A stretch of DNA of 11,998 bases from Micavibrio sp. (GTDB lineage Bacteria > Pseudomonadota > Alphaproteobacteria > Micavibrionales > Micavibrionaceae). The number at the start of each line of letters is the position of its first letter. Position 1 is the stretch's first letter. A program made the position numbers and the translations under genes. The stretch lies in NCBI GenBank assembly GCA_027051315.1, contig JALTZE010000204.1:1-11998 (forward strand). Reading direction: 5' to 3'. The notes beneath the pieces were generated by a model. That model was given only the letters and a program-made list of their open reading frames with translations. It did not search any database and was not told the origin of the DNA. Positions 7,680 to 11,998 of the stretch are shown here, piece after piece.

Positions 7680-7922
7680 AAATTCTTATAAAACTTCTAA
7701 AATTTCAATAAATTCATTATAGTCAAATAATACCATAGTAACTTCACTATTTTCATAAAAAACACAAACAAAACCATATATATTAGTAACTCTGCAAATT
7801 ACACATATTTGTAAAAAATATTTATAACCAAAAATAAATATCACCCTATAAATATTACAAGACATATGTTAGGATTTCTTTATAAATACAAAAATTTTTA
7901 TCAGAATCGTCAGGAGAATAAA
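7680..7922. other. AT-rich intergenic leader before the chemoreceptor gene
   Basis: This is the longest gene-free stretch in the window and is very AT-rich. I see no convincing terminator for bioC and no clear promoter; several TATAAA-like strings (for example 7847-7852) lack a matching -35 box. TTGTAA (7809-7814) and TTACAA (7855-7860) are inverse complements 40 bases apart, of doubtful meaning. The chemoreceptor ribosome binding site AGGAGA is at 7912-7917. An in-frame ATG at 7866 would extend the receptor by 19 residues but has no ribosome binding site. Confidence 0.6.
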
Positions 7923-9839
7923 ATGTCATTAGACGCTCTATACAAAAGTTCCGCTTGGGCAATATTAGATTCCACTCCAACAAACATACTGACATGCGAC
8001 CCCCAAACACTTGTAATTGATTATGCAAATCAAACAAGCAAGGATACTTTGAATAGATTATCCCATCTTTTACCAGCTGGTGTTAATGGTGATAATATAG
8101 TTGGACAAAATATTGATGTATTCCATAAAAATCCACAACATCAACGTCAGATACTATCTAATCCCGCTAATTTCCCTTATAAAGCCATTATAAGATTAGG
8201 TCCTGAAATGCTTGACTTGCACGTAGACACCCTAAAATCAGGAAATAAAATAAAAAAATTAGTGCTAAGCTGGTCAATATGTACTGAACGTGAGAGATTA
8301 AAAATCATGGTCGATAGTATGCCAATAAATATAATGATGGCAGACCCAAAAGAATTTACAATCAACTACATAAACCAAACAAGTATAAACACACTTAAAA
8401 CTATTGAACACCTCCTTCCTGTAAAAGCAGAAGAGGTAGATGGCATATGCATTGACAGATTCCATAAAAACCCAGAACACCAACGTAAAATTCTATCTAA
8501 CCCTGCGAATCTACCTTATAATTCTAAAATTAAACTAGGAGATGAAGTATTGGAGCTTAGAGCTTCCGCAATAGTTGATAAAACAGGATATTATCTAGGA
8601 CCAATGGTTTCATGGAGCGTTATAACATCTCAGGAAAATCTAGCACGTAGTGTTTCCGACGTTTCATCAAACGTATCAAGCACATCAGAAGAATTACAAA
8701 TTTCAGCTAATGAATTATCAAAAGCAGCTAAAGATTCATCATCACAAGCAACCGCAGCAGCAGCAGCAGCAGAAGAAGCATCTGTAAATGTTCAAACAGT
8801 TGCCGCCGCAACAGAACAGATGAGTGCTTCAATCGGAGAAATATCCAGACAAATAAGCGAATCAACACGATTTGCAAATGATGCAAAAGAAAAAGCCGAA
8901 GCAACAAATAAAGTTGTAAATGAATTACAAGCAGCTGCCGACCAAATCAGCTCTGTTGTCGCACTTATCACCGATATAGCAGAACAAACAAATCTCCTTG
9001 CCCTTAATGCAACTATCGAAGCAGCAAGAGCAGGCGAAGCAGGTAAAGGTTTTGCCGTTGTTGCCTCAGAAGTAAAAGGCCTAGCTGGACAAACAGCAAA
9101 AGCAACAGAAGAAATTGATGAACAAATACACACTATGCAAGCAATAACTAAATCAGCAGTGGAAGCCATCAACAGCATCACAGAGGCCGTTGAAAAAATC
9201 CATGAATCCAGCACCGTTATTGCCGCAGCAATGGAAGAACAAAATGCAACAACAGAAGAAATTGCAAGAAATGTTAGCGAAGCAGCTACAGGCACATCAG
9301 AGGTAAGCAGCTCTGTATCTCTTGTTCAAAGCTCATCAGATAAAGTAGGTCAAATATCGGAACAATTACTTAACCTATCATCTACATTATCTAAAAATTC
9401 CGAAATTATGTATTCACAAGTAAAAGAATTTACAGGTGATGAAGAAAACAAAAAACCATCTACAGCATCACAAAAAACTCTTTATGAAAAAATAGGAGGA
9501 CGAGCCGCCGTAAATGCCGCAGTTGAGTTATTCTACAAAAAGCTATTAGCGGATAATCGCGTCAATCATTTCTTTGATGGTGTAGATATGAAACGTCAAA
9601 TGGCAAAACAAAAAGCATTTATGACTTATGCTTTTGGTGGAGCACCAAATTATTCAGGACTTTCCATGAGGAAAGCTCATGAAAGAATTGTAAAAGAAAA
9701 AGGACTAAACGAGTCTCATTTTAATGCCGTTGCAGAAAATCTTGTAGCAACATTAAAAGAGTTAAATGTCCCACAAAACTTAATTGATGAAGTAATATCA
9801 ATAGTTGCCTCAACCAAAAATGACGTCTTAGGACTATAA
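7923..9839 (+). CDS. Soluble methyl-accepting chemotaxis protein: two PAS-like repeats, signalling domain, C-terminal truncated hemoglobin
   Basis: This 638-residue receptor has no transmembrane segment and no HAMP domain, so it should act in the cytoplasm. Residues about 1-115 and 123-235 are two copies of a PAS-like domain. Each carries FHKNPxHQRxILSNPAN (starting at F67 and F180) and an LGxExLxL strand. Residues about 240-500 are the helical signalling domain, with the conserved hairpin tip [21 protein letters not shown] (353-372) that contacts CheA and CheW. After a polar linker, residues 520-638 are a group I truncated hemoglobin: YEKIGG start, Tyr B10 (Y538), probable Gln E7 and E11 (Q559, Q563), and proximal His F8 (H586). 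A role in sensing oxygen, nitric oxide or redox state is inferred. No CheR-tethering pentapeptide ends the protein. The ATG at 7923 follows AGGAGA by five bases. No other chemotaxis gene is in view. Confidence 0.93.
   Translation: MSLDALYKSSAWAILDSTPTNILTCDPQTLVIDYANQTSKDTLNRLSHLLPAGVNGDNIVGQNIDVFHKNPQHQRQILSNPANFPYKAIIRLGPEMLDLHVDTLKSGNKIKKLVLSWSICTERERLKIMVDSMPINIMMADPKEFTINYINQTSINTLKTIEHLLPVKAEEVDGICIDRFHKNPEHQRKILSNPANLPYNSKIKLGDEVLELRASAIVDKTGYYLGPMVSWSVITSQENLARSVSDVSSNVSSTSEELQISANELSKAAKDSSSQATAAAAAAEEASVNVQTVAAATEQMSASIGEISRQISESTRFANDAKEKAEATNKVVNELQAAADQISSVVALITDIAEQTNLLALNATIEAARAGEAGKGFAVVASEVKGLAGQTAKATEEIDEQIHTMQAITKSAVEAINSITEAVEKIHESSTVIAAAMEEQNATTEEIARNVSEAATGTSEVSSSVSLVQSSSDKVGQISEQLLNLSSTLSKNSEIMYSQVKEFTGDEENKKPSTASQKTLYEKIGGRAAVNAAVELFYKKLLADNRVNHFFDGVDMKRQMAKQKAFMTYAFGGAPNYSGLSMRKAHERIVKEKGLNESHFNAVAENLVATLKELNVPQNLIDEVISIVASTKNDVLGL
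8754..8771 (+). repeat. (GCA)6 trinucleotide run in the chemoreceptor gene
   Basis: Six tandem GCA codons encode a run of alanines at the start of the signalling helix, just after the second PAS-like repeat. Slippage here would change the helix by whole residues without shifting the frame. It is probably incidental to an alanine-rich coiled coil. Confidence 0.8.
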
Positions 9840-9870
9840 AAACTTAAGAAACATACATAAAGTGTGCACC

Positions 9871-9890
9871 TATAATTGTAAACAATTATA
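9871..9890. terminator. Perfect hairpin between the convergent chemoreceptor and ftsH genes
   Basis: TATAATTG (9871-9878) and CAATTATA (9883-9890) are exact inverse complements around a four-base loop, in the 53-base gap between the two stop codons. The position suits a bidirectional terminator. The stem is almost all AT, and neither side has a T tract, so it is weaker than a classical intrinsic terminator and might instead protect 3' ends. Confidence 0.45.
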
Positions 9891-9892
9891 TG

Positions 9893-11773
9893 TCAAACTC
9901 CGCCAGCTTTTGGTACTGACGATTTTGGACTATCATCTATTTCTTCTTCTTCACGAATTATCGTTTCACCACGAAGCACAGCCTTAATCTCATCACCTGA
10001 AAGAAGCTCATAATCCAAAAGAGCCTTAGCCAAAGTTTCAAGGTCATCTCTTTTTTCTTCTAATATTTTTTTTGCTCTTGCATAAGCTTCCTCAACAATA
10101 CGTCTTACTTCGCTATCAACCAAATCAGCCGTATTATCAGACATATTTTGCGTTTGCGATACCGAATGACCAAGAAATACTTCTTCTTGATTAGAGGCAT
10201 AACGAAGCGGGCCAAGCTTTTCACTCATACCCCATTCTGTAACCATTTTTTTCGCCATATCTGTTGCCATTTGAATATCTGAGGAAGCACCTGTTGTTAC
10301 TTGTTCCGCTCCAAATATCATTTCTTCGGCAATTCTTCCTCCCATTGCTACGGCAAGGTCAGCCTCTATTTTAGCCTTTGACATAGAGATTCTATCACCT
10401 TCAGGCAATCTCATAACCATACCAAGTGCACGCCCACGTGGAACAATTGTTGCCTTATGTATAGGGTCAGATTCAGGTTCATTAAGAGCAACAATAGCAT
10501 GCCCTGCCTCATGATAAGCAGTGAGTTTTTTCTCTTCCTCCGTCATTGCCATTGATTTACGTTCTGCCCCCATCATTACTTTATCTTTAGCATCTTCAAA
10601 TTCTTCCATAGTTACAACACGCTTACCACGTCTAGCAGCCATCAACGCAGCTTCATTTACCAAATTGGCAAGGTCAGCACCAGAAAAACCAGGAGTTCCA
10701 CGCGCAATAACTGACGCATCAACATTATTTGAAAGAGGAACTTTCTTCATATGTACTTTAAGTATTTTTTCACGCCCCTTAACATCAGGATTAGGAATAA
10801 CAACTTGACGATCGAAACGACCAGGACGAAGGAGGGCAGGGTCTAAAACATCAGGACGGTTTGTTGCCGCAAGTATAATGACACCTTCATTTGCCTCAAA
10901 TCCATCCATTTCTACAAGCAACTGATTCAACGTCTGCTCACGCTCATCATTACCGCCCCCAAGCCCCGCGCCACGATGACGACCAACAGCATCAATTTCA
11001 TCAATAAATATGATACAAGGAGCATTTTTCTTTCCCTGTTCAAACATATCACGCACACGTGAAGCACCAACCCCAACAAACATTTCAACAAAATCAGAAC
11101 CGGAAATAGTAAAAAACGGAACATTAGCTTCACCAGCAACCGCACGAGCAACCAATGTCTTACCAGTACCAGGAGGGCCTACCAATAAAGCACCTTTAGG
11201 AATTTTACCACCCAATCTTTGGAATTTTTGTGGGTCTTTTAGAAATTCAACAACTTCTTCCAATTCTGCTTTAGCTTCATCAACACCAGCAACATCATCA
11301 AAAGTAACCTTCCCTTGTTTTTCAGTAAGCATCTTAGCTTTGGAACGTCCAAATCCCATTGCTCCGCCCCCACCTTTACCATGCATTTGACGCATAAAGA
11401 AAATCCACACACCGATAAGAAGCAACATAGGAAACCATGAAAGTAAAACACTAAAAGCATCAATTTGTTCTGGTGCTACATGTTCCGCCTGAATACGCAC
11501 TCCTGTGCCATCAAGCCTTTCTACTACATTTTCTCCCTCAGGAATAAGAGTCTTAAATTTCTCTCCACTTGTAAAATGTCCTTTAACATCTCTACCTTGA
11601 ATTAAGATATCAGTAATTTTACCAGCCTTAGCATTATTCATAAAATCACTATATGCAATAATTTCAGTTGTTCCACTATCTTTCATTTTAGCACCCTGAA
11701 ATATATTAAACAGAAATGCCAAAGTAAGAATCACCGCTAACCAAAAAACAATATTACGTCCAAAACCGTTCAC
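9893..11773 (-). CDS. ftsH: ATP-dependent zinc metalloprotease FtsH
   Basis: FtsH is a hexameric inner-membrane AAA protease that degrades misfolded membrane proteins and selected regulators. The 626-residue product has a transmembrane helix at about residues 7-25, a periplasmic domain, a second helix at about 100-125, then the AAA module with Walker A GPPGTGKT (199-206), Walker [12 protein letters not shown], the [20 protein letters not shown] arginine-finger region, and the zinc site HEAGH (H421, E422, H425). I chose GTG at 11773, giving MNGFGRN as in alphaproteobacterial relatives, because AAAGG ends eight bases before it; the GTG three codons upstream would overlap that site. It follows tilS by about 100 bases. 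A TGGACA (11837-11832, minus strand) in that gap resembles a -35 box, but no good -10 box is correctly spaced. I see no clear heat-shock promoter. Confidence 0.98.
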   Translation of the reverse strand: MNGFGRNIVFWLAVILTLAFLFNIFQGAKMKDSGTTEIIAYSDFMNNAKAGKITDILIQGRDVKGHFTSGEKFKTLIPEGENVVERLDGTGVRIQAEHVAPEQIDAFSVLLSWFPMLLLIGVWIFFMRQMHGKGGGGAMGFGRSKAKMLTEKQGKVTFDDVAGVDEAKAELEEVVEFLKDPQKFQRLGGKIPKGALLVGPPGTGKTLVARAVAGEANVPFFTISGSDFVEMFVGVGASRVRDMFEQGKKNAPCIIFIDEIDAVGRHRGAGLGGGNDEREQTLNQLLVEMDGFEANEGVIILAATNRPDVLDPALLRPGRFDRQVVIPNPDVKGREKILKVHMKKVPLSNNVDASVIARGTPGFSGADLANLVNEAALMAARRGKRVVTMEEFEDAKDKVMMGAERKSMAMTEEEKKLTAYHEAGHAIVALNEPESDPIHKATIVPRGRALGMVMRLPEGDRISMSKAKIEADLAVAMGGRIAEEMIFGAEQVTTGASSDIQMATDMAKKMVTEWGMSEKLGPLRYASNQEEVFLGHSVSQTQNMSDNTADLVDSEVRRIVEEAYARAKKILEEKRDDLETLAKALLDYELLSGDEIKAVLRGETIIREEEEIDDSPKSSVPKAGGV

Positions 11774-11870
11774 AAATAACACCTTTCTATATTTTCATCA
11801 GAAACTATATATGTATCGTAAATGCAAAAATTGTCCAGATAAACTATCAATATTTACATTAAAAATATCT

Positions 11871-11998
11871 TTATGACTTATTTTCTTTCAATATTAAAAA
11901 TTCATTTCTTTTTATATGCTTTTTTAGCAAGCACCCTCCAACTGTCCTTGTAATATTTTTATTATATTTAAAAATATCCTCAATAACATTTTCAAATC
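11871..11998 (-). CDS. tilS: tRNA(Ile)-lysidine synthetase, C-terminal 41 residues only
   Basis: One minus-strand frame is open from the window edge to a TAA at 11873-11871 and encodes 41 residues. The piece contains ITRTVGGCLLKKHIKRNEF followed by LILKEN. This matches the end of alphaproteobacterial TilS, where an R-T-L-G-G-C motif is followed by a basic stretch and a final strand ending near RE. TilS converts cytidine 34 of tRNA-Ile2 to lysidine so that it reads AUA. Its place directly before ftsH is the order seen in many proteobacteria and supports the call. The catalytic N-terminal part lies outside the window, so the identification rests on a short segment plus gene order. Confidence 0.7.
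   Translation of the reverse strand, partial: FENVIEDIFKYNKNITRTVGGCLLKKHIKRNEFLILKENKS

Noticed and set aside
8754..8771. GCA repeat as a phase-variation switch
   Set aside because: The unit is three bases, so slippage would not change the frame; it only alters an alanine run in a coiled coil.
8792..9295. 167-codon minus-strand open frame inside the chemoreceptor gene
   Set aside because: It is antisense to the conserved signalling domain and its Ala/Ser-rich composition is a by-product of GCA- and GAA-rich codons on the other strand. No ribosome binding site or family match is seen.
11010..11390. 126-codon plus-strand open frame inside ftsH
   Set aside because: It lies opposite the most conserved AAA region of ftsH, and its Pro/Thr/Ser-rich product resembles no family.

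Overview
This is an AT-rich chromosomal window from what looks like an alphaproteobacterium. The evidence is the gene set and its order (tilS-ftsH and glmM on one strand), FtsH starting with the alphaproteobacterial MNxFGRN motif, and a soluble PAS-type chemoreceptor of a kind I associate with Rhodospirillales-like groups. I cannot name a genus. The chemoreceptor suggests a motile, free-living or host-associated cell. The window has no rRNA or tRNA gene, insertion sequence, phage gene or CRISPR array. No gene-free stretch exceeds 300 bases; the longest is 7680-7922.

Layout, right to left. The minus strand carries the last 41 codons of tilS (tRNA-Ile lysidine synthetase) and then ftsH (membrane AAA protease). 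Convergent to ftsH, on the plus strand, lie bioC (malonyl-ACP methyltransferase) and a soluble chemoreceptor with two PAS-like repeats and a C-terminal truncated hemoglobin. Divergent from bioC, the minus strand carries bioB (biotin synthase), glmM (phosphoglucosamine mutase), a 109-residue ankyrin-repeat protein, purA (adenylosuccinate synthase), a membrane-anchored pseudokinase-like protein, and a small membrane protein cut by the window edge. The last two overlap by one base (TAATG) and are probably translationally coupled.

How the genes work together. Most are housekeeping genes: wall precursor synthesis (GlmM), purine synthesis (PurA), protein quality control (FtsH), tRNA modification (TilS) and biotin synthesis (BioC starts the pimeloyl chain, BioB closes the ring). 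In related bacteria ftsH and glmM usually lie next to or near each other. Here they keep the same orientation but are separated by the divergent bioB/bioC pair and the chemoreceptor, so the accessory content sits in that gap.

The most unusual object is the chemoreceptor-globin fusion. Familiar globin-coupled chemoreceptors carry a different globin type at the N terminus; this one carries a group I 2/2 globin with a complete-looking heme pocket after the signalling domain. Second is the degenerate kinase, which lacks the usual catalytic residues but keeps the fold markers and ends in a C-terminal membrane anchor. Short hairpins followed by six T's lie upstream of both the ankyrin gene and purA, which suggests premature termination or attenuation in this run of genes.
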